Positions 10,001 through 21,190 of a stretch of DNA of 64,000 nt are shown here, one piece after another. The notes beneath the pieces are model-generated. The model had not been told where the DNA came from. It saw only the letters and a program-made list of their open reading frames with translations, and made no database searches. Positions within the stretch are counted from its first letter, which is position 1; every line of letters starts with the position of its first letter. The position numbers were made by a program, and so were the translations under genes. Origin of the DNA: Margaritifera margaritifera (Eukaryota; Mollusca; Bivalvia; Unionida; Margaritiferidae); the NCBI GenBank assembly GCA_029931535.1, contig JAQPZY010001495.1:1648001-1712000 (forward strand), in the 5' to 3' direction.

Positions 10001-12037
10001 TGCTGCTGAAGTTGTCGACTTTGAAGTTGTTACTCTGATCTGAATACTCCTTGGAAAAGAAGCTGAAGTGGAGTTTAGACCAGACTGGTTCAAGGATGTA
10101 GGAATGAGCTTCATTGGGACCAGGTAGCGTATATTTGGACCACTTGGTGCATTTTTCAATACAGTAGCAGATGTATTAGGAGTAAGCTGAATTGGTAAGA
10201 CTTGTGTACTAATTGGAATAACACTGGAGGCATTGGAACTGGCCGTTGACTTTAGTGTGTTACCAATGGATTGGTTTTTGTTCTTCACAACAAGAAATGG
10301 TTTTGCCCCAGAGTTTGATGATGGAGCATTAACACAGTTTCCAACAGTTGCTACAGATATCTTCACTCCATCTGACACCTTGTCATCTTTTTTAGGCTGC
10401 AGCTGACCAGGTTCTTCAAAATATTCTGGGTTACCCTGTCCCTGGACTGTTCTTTTATTCTCTGTATTTCGTGAGACAAAAAAGCTAGATGCTGTACCTA
10501 ACCTAGATGTGGATTCTTTTCCTATAATACATCCATCAACAATGTTTTTCAGACGGTCTGCATAGGACATGGATGGTTGAACTTCTGTGGATGTTTCATA
10601 TGTGTCGGGTGGTTCCTGTTTAATGGTCACCTGGCTCACAGGTGGTACTGGATCCACCTGCTCAATCCTTCTGGGAAGTATAGACCTATTCTGTGTAGCA
10701 GATGATACAAGGACAGTTCCCTCCAGTCTGCTCTGCTCACCTTGTGTGGTAGAGGTGGTTTGTTCATCTGGGTTTGTTCCACAGGTGTTAGACAGAAGTG
10801 ATACTAACACAAGGTTTTCCTTATTCTTAACTGCCTGTTTATCTTGGGAATCAACTCTACATGTTGTACTCTCTGAATGACTTTTGCCCTTGATGTAGTC
10901 TGCTCTTACTGAATCCACCGACAAAGATGCAGTAGATGCACTCATGTTGCTTGATGAAGAAGTTGATGTATCTAAGGTAATGGGAGTCTGAGTCTCCTCT
11001 AATATGTCTTCTGTAACATGAACATCTGAATTCTCCTGACCAAAATCCATGCTCTCATCAGAAATAGACCTCACATCAGTTATCATGAGCATGTTTTCGA
11101 CAGATGTAAGTGACTGAAAATTATCAATGACTGTCTCACATTCTGGTGCATCATGGGATAAGTCACTTTTCAATATCTCATCAGAAGTTTGCAATTCAGA
11201 GTTTGCAACATGACTTTTCTCATTTTTTGACGTGTCACATGATGAGACATTGGTTGTTGCTTCATTTCCAACACAAGTCCTGGATGGTGTTTCAGATGAG
11301 ATAATTTCATTACAGGACTTTTGTGGTAACGTATTGTTGGAGGAATCATTTAATGTCAGCCTTGTTTCAGGCTGTGAAGGACCAACTGTTTTTGTATCAG
11401 CCAAAGGACTGGAACTATTAAGGTTATCAAATGGAATGCAACTTCGGATCTCAACTGAGACAGTGACATTTCTGGAAGTCTCTGATGATGGCATTTGAGT
11501 CTCAACTCTGGTATGGTCAGATGTAGCTTTCTCATGAGGTTTATCCCCTAACAGATCCTCTGTTGATAATGATGAGGAGGTATTATCAAACGAAGTTCTC
11601 AATTCCATGGAATCTGCAACTCCTGGTACAATGCCTGAATCTGTTATCTGAATGTTTTCTGGTGATGTCTTTACATTGGTTAAATCAGTGTTATTGAAGG
11701 AAGTCTTCTGGCCTGAAGCACTGGCATCACTAGCAGGCAAAGCATTTTTAGCAATATCTTCTGCATTCAAATTTTCTGAGGCTTTATGGTTATCTCTCTC
11801 TGCAATGCAGGAGTTATGTCCCTTTTCCACTTCATCATTTCCACAACTGCTTTTGTCACTGTGGTCATCTATTTCAATTACTTTTTTGATATTACATATG
11901 TCCACCTTGGGAAGTGGTGTCTCACTGGAGAACACCAATTTGGCTGTCTCTTGCTCATTTCTTCTGCTTGCCACCTGGACTGAATCTGTACTAATGTCAT
12001 CATCTGTGGTTGACTCCTTCAATTCAGTTTCACTCAT
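7052..12037 (-). CDS. C2H2 zinc-finger protein, ZNF532/592/687-like, terminal exon
   Basis: This large 3' exon supplies about 1661 of a predicted 1756 residues. The first ~780 residues it encodes are Ser/Thr-rich and low-complexity, with an IKQEP sumoylation-type motif near full-protein residue 565. About 17 C2H2 fingers follow (roughly residues 880-1700), starting CYECGDTF, then CETCNCFLIFHNKCQLLNHLRSH. That ECGD-then-NKC pair is characteristic of the ZNF532/592/687 family, whose vertebrate members are nuclear factors associated with ZMYND8. Lys/Glu-rich segments lie between the last fingers, and the tail is Ser/Thr-rich. The open frame extends seven codons further upstream, but TTTATCTTTCAG directly before ATGAGTGAA is a splice acceptor, so the exon starts at 12037 in phase 0. 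Nuclear DNA-binding or transcriptional role is inferred from the family. Vertebrate relatives are shorter (about 1240-1300 residues). Family call is firm; one-to-one orthology is not. Confidence 0.92.
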   Translation of the reverse strand: MSETELKESTTDDDISTDSVQVASRRNEQETAKLVFSSETPLPKVDICNIKKVIEIDDHSDKSSCGNDEVEKGHNSCIAERDNHKASENLNAEDIAKNALPASDASASGQKTSFNNTDLTNVKTSPENIQITDSGIVPGVADSMELRTSFDNTSSSLSTEDLLGDKPHEKATSDHTRVETQMPSSETSRNVTVSVEIRSCIPFDNLNSSSPLADTKTVGPSQPETRLTLNDSSNNTLPQKSCNEIISSETPSRTCVGNEATTNVSSCDTSKNEKSHVANSELQTSDEILKSDLSHDAPECETVIDNFQSLTSVENMLMITDVRSISDESMDFGQENSDVHVTEDILEETQTPITLDTSTSSSSNMSASTASLSVDSVRADYIKGKSHSESTTCRVDSQDKQAVKNKENLVLVSLLSNTCGTNPDEQTTSTTQGEQSRLEGTVLVSSATQNRSILPRRIEQVDPVPPVSQVTIKQEPPDTYETSTEVQPSMSYADRLKNIVDGCIIGKESTSRLGTASSFFVSRNTENKRTVQGQGNPEYFEEPGQLQPKKDDKVSDGVKISVATVGNCVNAPSSNSGAKPFLVVKNKNQSIGNTLKSTASSNASSVIPISTQVLPIQLTPNTSATVLKNAPSGPNIRYLVPMKLIPTSLNQSGLNSTSASFPRSIQIRVTTSKSTTSAAPNVSSMSIAAGTSTTNTITEVHNGTKPKPLKSPAITTISTLSTQDKTAQNTKTTPPLGAGTINIDSVGVSKITELISRKNPITIFKPPPMPSHLKKLLGENGKLHVCYECGDTFYFVDSLKQHQHRYSMKIRFKCETCNCFLIFHNKCQLLNHLRSHLNISKHMAVPIHIKSDSIQITTILSELGTEKPLQWFKEDPANLKLLSIDEKSPENVSSSNSKDNTSINTECCDNEKQTRQPAIVKKLQITILKPESLFNCSECKENFPDRVQLQYHLQTLKILSPCSRCDMFLPTQCAALSHAKLHAPHEVGWKACPECGMQFRDNDRKFFYHLKYECNHLSRIVNFPCSKCLIVNDSRTELKTHLMKRLEQYYKCGNCQMAFKSLKLYESHLVSKHAHLRRVKPKMLYRCHVCDTLIDDQGFLDDHTEQHVKQAATQIKFVWRCTECLKVFQKKIGLEKHMKEKLTEDLSKEPFNCKPCNLRFIRFDQAFSHWLTFHVKNSTYEVRFCQLCGLVCHSVSALATHTCIDYVQIESSDQGEADKDNQGNGQQGNTIVPTSAYMMTCSHCGLSCKSSASFAMHVRRHMEVDIFICKHCGKKDYKSYADLRNHEVVCGYLQKRPFVSTGDNERQQKKRKISMSPRKSPNKSAKVVDSAKTAKEQQVFMCEKCSKTFLWQDEFDLHNKSEHGIHPCHLCGLTYESQNILQKHIKTSHEGKKYVYPCWVCRKRKIKKFFSDRARLEKHLAGKHRVHPDESMLVPEYPGLEEAVHSKSDPQKRKSDSSEDSPVKKLRVAGDGHFSCAKCTFSCMDRPEFLSHITEHRVDRSVQCVECGLSFTVIPSLKKHLFMVHKVRDFEEYFKENNLLHLMQENEDTVDTDNKDIIVDMEPEKEKKVQEEKEEEVKNGNPLECKVCYKVFPNEATIKSHMRVHGMAFIKAKRRALSSTRTELNKDQSSSSNSDASGKEDEKSTSPESKTAGNSASTVEK

Positions 12038-12778
12038 CTGAAAGATAAATGTGAACATATAATCAATCAGTTGCTAATTCCATCAAGGACAAGAATCAGG
12101 TCTATGAGAATATTTCACTCTTTACAAAGAGTAAATATGGTTTTAGACTTTAAAAATATTCTGGATAAATTACATTACTGACAGTATTTTCTAATATGAG
12201 GTGTATTTGGATGCAAATTGTAGAACATGAAGAAATCATGCTTCTAAAATAACTTGCTTCATGTTTTTCATCCCAAGACTTACGTCACCTAGTATTTAAG
12301 TCATTATCACTGTATTTTGTTAACAAATCCTACATATATCTCTTTAATCTGCAGAAATCCTTTTTAAAAGATTTGCTATTGATGGGTCAATATGGATAAA
12401 ATTTTCAAAGTGTAAATTTTTCCTGCTTTTTGTTGAATATTGTGTGTAGTTTTCTGATATTTTTCACCCCAACCAAATTCCAAAAATTTACTATTGAGAT
12501 TAATGAAGAGTTGAATTGTCCAACATTACCCACTGTGATACCTCCTTTGAAAATGGCTCATTTTCCTGTTATATGTGATATCATTCTAGAATGAGCCAAC
12601 CAGCCATTAATGTAGAAGTGTATTAATTGCAGATGGATTTTGCACAGTATATATGGTCACAATATGTGATCAAAAACAGAAAAATGACTATTGTGTTTCC
12701 CTTTTTTTAAATTTCTCAATAAAGACACAGAAAATAGGGATCTGATGTATTTATTTTCTCAAAGTGGCTTGTATAATA
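12038..12778 (-). other. Intron of the zinc-finger gene, 3' part
   Basis: AT-rich intronic sequence between the acceptor at 12038-12040 and the first MITE. No other feature was recognised. Confidence 0.5.
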
Positions 12779-12999
12779 TACTGTCTATACTTGCGTATAA
12801 TACAGGTCTAAATGCAAACAACATAGACCCTGATCTGCCATCGCATAATGTGCCAGTAGATCAGGGTCCATGTTGTTTGTTCTACTGATTAGTCCTTACA
12901 AACTGCACAGACCCAGATCTGCCGGCGCATTATGCGATGGCAGATCTGGGTCTATGCAGTTTGCAGTTGGTATAGGATTATACGCGAGTATATACGGTA
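12779..12999. mobile_element. Double-hairpin MITE, copy 1 (221 bp)
   Basis: The ends are inverted: TACTGTCTATACTTGCGTAT on the left and, on the minus strand, TACCGTATATACTCGCGTAT on the right. TA at both ends suits Tc1/mariner-type insertion. Inside are two adjacent long hairpins. One is built on CAAACAACATAGACCCTGAT and its complement; the other on AAACTGCACAGACCCAGATC and its complement. A copy of the same length lies at 29928-30148. No coding sequence. Confidence 0.85.
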
Positions 13000-13411
13000 C
13001 ACAGAAAATACTCGGGGATTGCCCATCTGCATTTGAATCCACACTATTTTGTAATTCTTTCCAATAATTGTTATTTGTTTTCTTGTTTCTCTCGATCTGT
13101 TGAGGATCACATTGATCTTACTTGAAGCATTTAGTAATTTCAATTTCTTAAACTTCCACAAAATCACTGTTCATTTCATAACCTATAACATATTCCCTAA
13201 ACTATAACCTCTACATTCTTTGTTATAGCGATATGTCACTTCTGCATAAATATCAGGGATGGGTAATACCTACACCAACTTTTGTCAGGACAAAATTTAA
13301 ACACAATTATATGTAAATGATGCTATAGAAATTTATAATGAATATGGGGTTTTCAGATATGGACGATTAAAATATTAGTTTAGAAAAAAACCTCCATATC
13401 TGACCTTTAAC
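13000..13411. other. Intronic spacer
   Basis: AT-rich intronic sequence between the MITE and the pogo-like left end. Nothing further was recognised. Confidence 0.4.
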
Positions 13412-13499
13412 TACCGTATTTCATGTAATATTTCGTACCCTTTAATTTTTCATACACCATCTAGCTATAAAAATAATAATTAATTAAATGTATCTAATT

Positions 13500-14770
13500 T
13501 CTCATTCCTAAATGCGCTGAACCACCGAGAAAAAAAAGCGGAAGATTGGACCAGAATGGCCTAAAAAGACAATGGTGAAGCCCATCAGTTGTCTGTTCCT
13601 GCAGTTGCAGAAATTGCCATACAAAAAGATGATGCTGAACTGCACAAATCAAACACAGGTGTTGTAGATAACACCGACGTACCAAAAACTGCTAGTGAAA
13701 TGGAGCCCAATGATGCTGTTCCTGAGCCTGCAGTAAACTAGCTGGACTGCAGCAAAGATTTGCAAGATATGAACCAGTTTCCTGGTACTACCAAATCAGC
13801 AGTAAGAGGTAAGTACAAGAAATGGGAGATTAATGATAAAATCAGAATTGTTGAGGAGGTGAAACTATGTGGAATTAGGCCCATAGCTGCTAAGTACCAC
13901 CTTACAATGAGTGCTTTGTCCAACTGGATTACAATGGAATTTTTGAAAAATATTCAGAGGACAAAAAAAGGATCCATCCCAGGTGACGGCCGACCCTTGA
14001 TGTATTCACATGAGAAGGAGCAGGAAATTTTATCCTGGTTGCTCTATATGCGGGACCATCACGTGCCTGTAAACAACTGAGATGTTACAAAATTATGCTG
14101 CTATTGTTATTCAGGAGGAAAACCCAAAGTTTCAGGGTTTGAGAGGCTGGGCTGATAGCTTTTTAAAGCAAAAATGACTTGCACTGAGATGCAGACCCTC
14201 CATATCTCAAAAACTACCACAATACTTGGAGGAAAAGATCAACTGTTTTACTAAATATATGAGAAAGATGCAGGAGGAGATGGAATTCAATGACCATTTA
14301 ATTGGAAACATGGATGAAACACCAGTGTATTTCGACTTGGTATCTGGGAAGATAATTGATAAAGTCAGAACAAGAAAGGTGCATGTTAGATGTACTGGCA
14401 GTGACAAGCGCCATTTAACTTGTGTATTGACATGCCTGGCATCTGGTAACTTGTTACCACCGATGATAATCTTTCAGGGAAAAAGAGACTTAAAAAATCT
14501 AAAGATCCCAAAGGGAGTTATAGTGAAGGTTAAAAAAAAAACTCAATGTTGGAGTATATTGATGAAGTCTGGAAAGCACACATGAAGCACGCACCTTCTC
14601 TCCTAGTGTTGGATTCATTCCATGGCCATTTGACTGACAGAGTAAAAAAATCCATGAAAAAATTGTATTTATTTTGAATGGCAAAAATGACATTTTTCAA
14701 CCAACAGCTGTTATTATTGTCATTTCCCAACTGGTAGCATTACAATTTGGCCACATTTGAAGGCATACTA
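13500..14770 (+). pseudogene. Decayed pogo/Tigger-like transposase
   Basis: Two recognisable blocks remain. Positions 13760-14080 encode an N-terminal helix-turn-helix region (KYKKWEINDKIRIVEEV, then RPIAAKYHLTMSALSNWI), as in CENP-B/pogo-type DNA-binding domains. Positions 14226-14585 encode the start of a DDE_1 endonuclease: GNMDETPVYFDL contains the first catalytic Asp, followed by SDKRHLTCVLTCLASGNLLPPM and IFQGKR. The blocks are separated by a stop and frameshift. The region of the next catalytic Asp (LLVLDSFHGHL, about 14600-14635) lies beyond another frameshift. The third acidic residue was not located. Non-functional. Confidence 0.85.
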
Positions 14771-14889
14771 AGGACCAGTACATCAATACTGCTGTTGAGA
14801 CAATGGCCTTGTCAGAAACATTTTCAATACCCTATGGGTAGCCTCATATCTCTACTGAAAGCCTCACTAATTTGATCTGTTGATGCGAA

Positions 14890-15318
14890 TCTGGTCTTCA
14901 ATCTGGTATTTACTGGAAATGACCAAGCTAAAGGCCTAGGCATATTTAATTATTATGTAATACCTCTGCATAGCTACGTGGTTCTTGTGACAATGGATAT
15001 CTTAATTACAACAAGAACAATTTATTTATTCAGGTTTTAATTGCAAATGGAATATATTAGTGCCCTTGTACATATGTAAATAAGAACACAATTGACAGGT
15101 AACTGAACAATAAAGATTAAAAACACATTATAACCCCTCTCTCTCCAACAACAAAAAATAAAATGCAGCTCTGCGTGCGATCTTGCACACCGACACAATA
15201 CTTTTTCATCTCTCTCTCTCTCTCTCTCTCATACATGCATTCACTAGAAACAAAAAAGTCCGTTAGAGTTATTTTATTTTATTTTTTGATTTGATAATGA
15301 GGTTACTGTTGCTTTTAA
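14890..15318 (+). repeat. Dispersed repeat R1, copy 1, left part
   Basis: Colinear with the reverse complement of about 58790-58375. Shared landmarks are CTAGGCATAT, CTCTGCATAGC, GTGCCCTT, CACACCGACACAAT, a CT-dinucleotide run (15211-15230) and TTTGATAATGAG. The homology stops at the TTAA of 15315-15318 and resumes at 20917, so a later insertion splits this copy. Class of R1 unknown. Confidence 0.7.
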
Positions 15319-16383
15319 CCCTTAAATGCGCATCAGTCTGGAGGCTGAACTGCCTGTTTTGCACAGGATTTATCCATTAATTCAATAATTTGACATCACT
15401 TTTGAGTTTACTTCTTGTACAATAATAACTTTCTTTATAGTGGGAAATTTGTTGTGGACACTGGATGGATATTGGGTATACTTTATTTCAGCATACAGGT
15501 GATGAGATGGTTGGTTGACATGGCAACCAAAACAAGCCTAGAATGTGTACAAATCATGACAAAATTACATATTTTTCATTATTCATTTATATTAGGCTTA
15601 CTATTTTCTTGCAAAATCAGTCATACATTGAATTTTTTAATTTTTATTGAGAAACATGAGAATTTTTAATTATTTAGCTTGGATCGTCCAAGTTCCACCA
15701 AATATTGGCACAACAGTGAAGTGTTAAGATTGAACACTTAAAGTCAAAAAGTTTTGGATGTATATTCTGTGCTTATATGTTTTTATTAATGTACTCACAT
15801 GGTCTTAAACATTTCAAAAATAAAAAAAGTATTTTGGTCTAACATTGAATTTGCTGAAATTGATACCAAATAGCTTTGCTACTATGGTACCAATTAAAAA
15901 ATGCAGCGATAATATTAAGATATTACAGCTGATTTTATACCGTATCTCCAAAATATGAATGCCTGTGTTCAAGTTCAAAAGATGTTGAAAGAAAGCTGAA
16001 GACTAACCAACAATTCATAAAAACCATGAAGATAAAAGTAGTATAATCAATCTCATGTGTATTTATTCACATATATACATACGCATGTACTTCGGTGCTG
16101 CATTATTTGGATCCAGACACAAGGAATATACCACGATGACCACTGATGATGAAACAAGCTCTTATATCCTATGATACAGTTATCTGTAGTTTGTTTGGGA
16201 ACACATGGTTTTGATATTCATGTGTCAAAGAACATAATCAGAAAATAATTAATCATGTACTTTTTTGACTGTGGGATTTTTAAAAAACAAAAAAAACAAA
16301 CAGTTGTCAAAAGAAAGAAAGAACTTGACTTGCATCAGTTGCTGAAATAAATATTCCATTTCAAGATCGGATGGTAGATTCAA

Positions 16384-16399
16384 TATATATATATCTATA

Positions 16400-16462
<63 letters not shown>

Positions 16463-16478
16463 ATATATATATATATAA
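16384..16478. repeat. (TA)n microsatellite with CTA interruptions
   Basis: About 95 bp of TA repeats with a few C interruptions. The antisense open frame through it is an artefact. Confidence 0.95.
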
Positions 16479-16995
16479 TGGCATGGGCAATGGAAAGTAC
16501 TGTAGGATCAATTTTCGTGGTTTTCGTTGTTGCCCCAAACCACAAATTTAAATACCCAACGAAAAATTAGCCACGTATGATGATGACTGCCACCCCACCA
16601 TCCCGGCTCATTTTCTTACTGTGTGTCATTCCTAGATATTAAGGAACCTACTAGTATTTCATAAATCAATGTCAATAATGTAATTTGGAAATAAAATATT
16701 AGCTTTTACACATGTTTGTTTTATTTTAAACCTTTATAAAAAGAATTATAAAGCATTTCCTATTTTTTTAATGCACAACTGTCGATAAGATATCCTATAG
16801 CTGTAATTTCCACTCACTGCCTTAAATCGATATGCGAGATAAGTAAGGATGGAGAGAAACGAGAAAAAGCATAAGATATTCAAACACTAGTAATGTTGAA
16901 AATGAAAGAAAGAATAATAAAAAATAATAGTATATGAAAATCAAATTCAATACCTGTTCAAATCTATCCTTCACTCGAGTACAACTGTTGTTGAA

Positions 16996-17433
16996 CAATT
17001 TAAATCCTCCTGAAACCACATTTCATTTTACCCATGCATTTTTAATTCAAAAGAACAACAAGCCTGTAAAATACTAGAACTATTGCTTGAAGCACTATTA
17101 TTAATGAAACACTACGTATAAACATTAATTACACAGAGTATTAAAGCTCACACTTCACTGATTTTCGGACAAACCCACTGTATCAACATTGTGTCAATCA
17201 AGTCTCAATGTACACAATTTAAATCCTCCTGAAACCACATTTCATTTTATCCATGCATTTTTAATCCAAAAGAACAACAAGCCAGTAAAATACTAGAATT
17301 ATTGCTTGAAGCACTATCATTAATGAAACACTACGTATATACACTAATTACAGCAGAGTATTAAAGCCCACACTTCACTGATTTTCGGACAAAGCCACTT
17401 TATCAACATCGTGTCAATCAAGTCTCAATGTAC
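16996..17433. repeat. 219-bp tandem duplication
   Basis: Two copies start at 16996 and 17215 with the word CAATTTAAATCCTCCTGAAA. They differ by only scattered substitutions, so the duplication is recent relative to the surrounding decay. Confidence 0.9.
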
Positions 17434-17689
17434 ACACAAATGCTTGTCAGGTAAATAATCCCCAAATTGCAGAATTAAACAAGTCCAGCTTTCTCCAAAC
17501 CATGGATAATTAGGTCACATCTTTCACTCATTGTCGCGTGTGCTGCAATTATCCATTCAGCCCGAATTGGCTTGATTAATGACGTTGCAATCAGTGATCG
17601 TCACCAGTAGCATCTTCGGGAGCATGTTTTGTTCCCTTTATTGATAGTTGTTTAAGTTGGAGATCATGCAGGTTACTTTAATAACCGAT

Positions 17690-17960
17690 TGACTTGGTGT
17701 TGTAGTCTGCGTCAGCTTCCTTTGATGTTGAGCACTCAGACGAAAACACAGTGTAAGTGATTGGCCTTGACATGTGTGTTATTTGTGATCATAGAGGCAG
17801 TAGTATTGTTTTAGTGTTGTTGGCTGCGTCGGCTTCCATTGATGTTATTCACTTGGACAAAACACGGTGTCAGTATTGAACTTATCAGGTTTTTGATTTG
17901 TGCTCATACATGTGAAAGTATTGTTATAAACATTCAAGTGACCGCCGTTTGCGTCGGCAG
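17690..17960. repeat. ~122-bp tandem repeat, about 2.5 units
   Basis: Units share TGCGTCRGCTTCCWTTGATGTT, a GACAAAACAC.GTGT segment and TTATTTGTG.TCATA. It lies inside the 16498-18137 element. No coding potential. Confidence 0.65.
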
Positions 17961-18137
17961 AGTTTTATTCTTTGTATTCTTTATTTTGGGTATTTGTAGC
18001 GGTTAAACCACGAAATTAAACACTTAGTAATATGCAAACTTTGACAGGCAAAACCACGAATTTAAGTACCCACGAAAATGTCTTTTTTTACAAAACCACT
18101 AAAATTGAGCCCCACGAAAATAAATGATACTGCAGTA

Positions 18138-20912
18138 TCTCCTTAAAACTCGCTTATTTAAAACTGAATATTTAAGTCATATAAAAATAAAATTATATGA
18201 AAATCATATTTCAGAGGAGTATGCAAGAGGGGCACCTTTTACAAATGTGGCACATTTTTTGGTCAAAGGTGTAGTTTTTGGAACATAACAAAAAGGGCAT
18301 AAGTATTTCTCAACCCAAGAACACCCTTTTGGTCACAATATTTAGGATGTTCTTTTAAAAATAAAGAACAAAGAAGCTTCCACTCATAGAAGTATTCTTT
18401 ATTAAATAAAACATAATAATATATGAAATTATTTGACAATAGCACAGTTTTAAGTAGGTTTTTTAGTAATCTGGACAATGTGGGATGGATGCTATAAAGG
18501 GCAGATGGGAGGGCATTATGGTAGGAGCATCCCTTTATTTATATCTTGTTGTAGTACTGAGTGCCAAAGATGTTAGATCTTGAAGGATTATTAAAAAATA
18601 TAAACTGCTGTATACAATTAATTTTAAAAATTTTATTTTAAAATATGAAATATTCCCAAAGATCAATGTCTGAATCACACTACTCCAAAGTAAAGATCTT
18701 TCATTTTACCATGTCATTTTGTGGATTAAGAAGAAAATTAAGACATGTAGTTATCATATGATTAATCTAGCATATTAGATGTTTTGCTTATTGGGAATCA
18801 TTAAACATTTTATTATGAGAAAATAACAAAGAGGATGAATATCACTGTTACTTACACATGGAATAAACATAATTAAATAATTTTCAATCAAAATTAACAT
18901 TAAGAGGAAGAATATCTTAATTGGAGACAGTCAATGGTAGTAGGAATGTATGTCTCTGAAATAATGACAGCCAAAATGTGTGTGGAATACAAATGTCTAA
19001 TATAATAGCCTTATGAAATGCATTCAGTTTGTAACTGTATCACTATTTTTTTTAACTTCTCACACTATTGAAAAGAATGACAAAAAAGCACATAACTGGA
19101 TGCCTTTAAACAAGTATTCAATTAAATCTAAAATATTATACAAAAGAATTATATTTCACAGTCAACAGGCTTGCATAGGTAAAAAATTATTTGAAATTCT
19201 GTGAAGTAAAACTTGAATGAATACGACATAATAATGATACCTGTATCTTGAAATAATCACCAACAATAACTTTATAAAATGATGCCAAATAATGAGTGGA
19301 TGAATTATTTTATTTGCCTCAAACTATTTCAATGGTTACCTTGTTAGTATGTGCCCTGTAACATCTGTGACAGATGGAAAATCATTACTTTAATTCTGTC
19401 CCCTTTCAGTAAAATTTAGATTCACTGACCAAATTATGTTTTGCCTGCTGCCGAAATGATATCTCTTGATTGCATAGATAAGTCTATTTTCTTTTTCAAT
19501 TCTCAAGCTTTCCTAATTGGATTGTTTAAAATTACTTGTATGTATTATACTCTGTATTATATATTTTATTATATTTTATGTACTGTATTCTGTAACTCTA
19601 AAACCAGACACATTTTCTGTTAAGCAAAATCATGAAACTGAAACGATAATGTGTCGTATATACCTCACTATAGTTTTATACCCATGTACTATGATCATTA
19701 TTCTTGTTGAGTAAGTTATTCAGAGACCAATATGAAATTAATTTATCTCTTCTCTGTGTCCCTTATTAATGAAAAAGTATGATGTTCGCTTAGTTTTGTA
19801 ATTCTGTGAATTTTCTATGCCAAAAAAGGTTGTCTAAGTTTCAAAATCATAAAACCCACCATCCTACTCTCTCATTATCAATGCAGAAAGCAACCTGAAA
19901 TGTGCTCTTGGGAGTAGTCATGAAATTGCTACTGATTAAAAACAAAGGTTCTAGCAGATCTTTGAAAACCCGGGGGTGGGGGTGGCAATCAAGAATGAAA
20001 TCTGTATTGATGTGCAGTATTTAGTATATTTAACGATGTTAATGGTTTTCAAAATGTAAAGTGCTTGATTCACTCATTGAGGTAGTCGCTATCGTGCATC
20101 AACTTTCTTGTGAAATTCAACAAATTATGAGCTGTAATGATTTTAAAATGATATCTAACATTAATTAATGATTTAAAAGTATTGAAACACATTTCTCTAA
20201 TGGCAAATCCTTAATGTTACCGCGATAAACATGCACTATCGATTAGTGGAGTTGAGCAGAATTTGCCGTGCCATGTGACTAATGGTTTTTCCGTGTTTCT
20301 AAAAATAGAAGAATATTCAGGGACTTCATTTGTATATTTTTTCGTGCTGATTAGTATTACAACAATTCGCGAGTAAATGTCTTTTAAATATCTAAAATCC
20401 ATATTTTTGAGAAATTGGTGATTCTTGGTCACATCTTTTTGCTGAAATGACAGATATGAACTTAAGAAGTGAACATGTAGCAGTAACTTATTTTTAGCAT
20501 ATAGCCTCATTGCAAAGTTTGAAGTTTGCTCTAATATTCCTTTTTTGGTGAAACCTTGATAATAATAAACTGGAATAGTTCAAAGAATGGCATATTTCCG
20601 TGTATATTTAAAAAAATCTTTCAACTGTAATATTCAAAATTTCAAATGACTTCACGTCGCAACTGCGAGAGAGCACATGTTTACAAATGGCAGATACACT
20701 GTTACATACAGCTGATGTGTGTAGATTGAACTGTGCAGTTGCTTTAATCCTGCGAATAAACTAATGATTTGCTTCATATTTATTTTCTAGATTCATTCTC
20801 TAGGCCATATAAGTGATAGTTATGGGTACAAAGGCTTAATTTTGGTAGTTCTGAGTATCTTAATCGGATTTGTCATGAAAGGCATCAAAAGGCGTCATCA
20901 TGCAGTAAAGGG
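18138..20912. other. Interior of the TTAA-bounded candidate, nothing recognised
   Basis: AT-rich sequence without recognisable domains on either strand. Short open frames such as 20217-20510 (minus) and 19013-19204 (plus) resemble nothing I know. Non-autonomous element interior or plain intron. Confidence 0.4.
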
Positions 20913-20916
20913 TTAA

Positions 20917-21190
20917 GAGACAATATATAGTACATGTATTATTTATAGGTACCTAAAATGCAAGCAACGATACAAGCCCTTGTGACTTGGATCATCTTCA
21001 TAATTTTGCCAATACTCTACAACTGCTATTCAAAGAAATACACACAGCATACACATGATTTTACACACTGACACGTTATTGTCTTTTCTCTTTTTCTCTC
21101 TCTCTCTGACACATGTACACATATTCATTGATAACAACAAAAGTCTTTTTTAATTTAAAAAAAAAAAAAAATTATGTTGAGAGCAAAATT
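20917..21190 (+). repeat. Dispersed repeat R1, copy 1, right part
   Basis: Resumes the R1 homology broken at 15318. Landmarks are GTACATGTATTATTTATAGG, GATACAAGCCC, TGACTTGGATCATCTT, TTACACACTGACACG, a CT-rich run and AACAACAAAAGTC. The order matches the reverse complement of copy 2 (58350 down to 58173, then 51543 down to about 51400). Confidence 0.65.

Larger units (their letters stand above)
16498..18137. mobile_element. 1.64-kb inverted-repeat DNA element (TTTTCGTGG family)
   Basis: The left end reads TACTGTAGGATCA, then ATTTTCGTGGTTTTCG. The right end on the minus strand reads TACTGCAGTATCA, then ATTTTCGTGGGGC. Further subterminal ACCACGAA words lie in both arms. It contains a 219-bp tandem duplication (16996-17433) and a ~122-bp tandem repeat (about 17690-17960) but no coding sequence. 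A non-autonomous DNA transposon of unassigned family. Confidence 0.6.
15315..20916. mobile_element. TTAA-flanked, piggyBac-like non-autonomous element (candidate)
   Basis: The left boundary is TTAACCCTTAAATGCGCATC. The right boundary read on the minus strand is TTAACCCTTTACTGCATGAT. TTAA target duplication and CCCTT termini are piggyBac hallmarks. The termini match well for about 11 bp, then diverge. Support comes from context: R1 homology stops exactly at the left TTAA and continues right after the right TTAA. No transposase was recognised inside, and about 1.64 kb of the interior is another inverted-repeat element (16498-18137). It could instead be two unrelated ends. Confidence 0.5.

Noticed and set aside
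12038..12058. Seven extra N-terminal codons (MFTFIFQ) on the large zinc-finger frame
   Set aside because: They are the end of an intron: the minus strand reads TTTATCTTTCAG right before ATGAGTGAA, a consensus acceptor in the right phase for the upstream exon.
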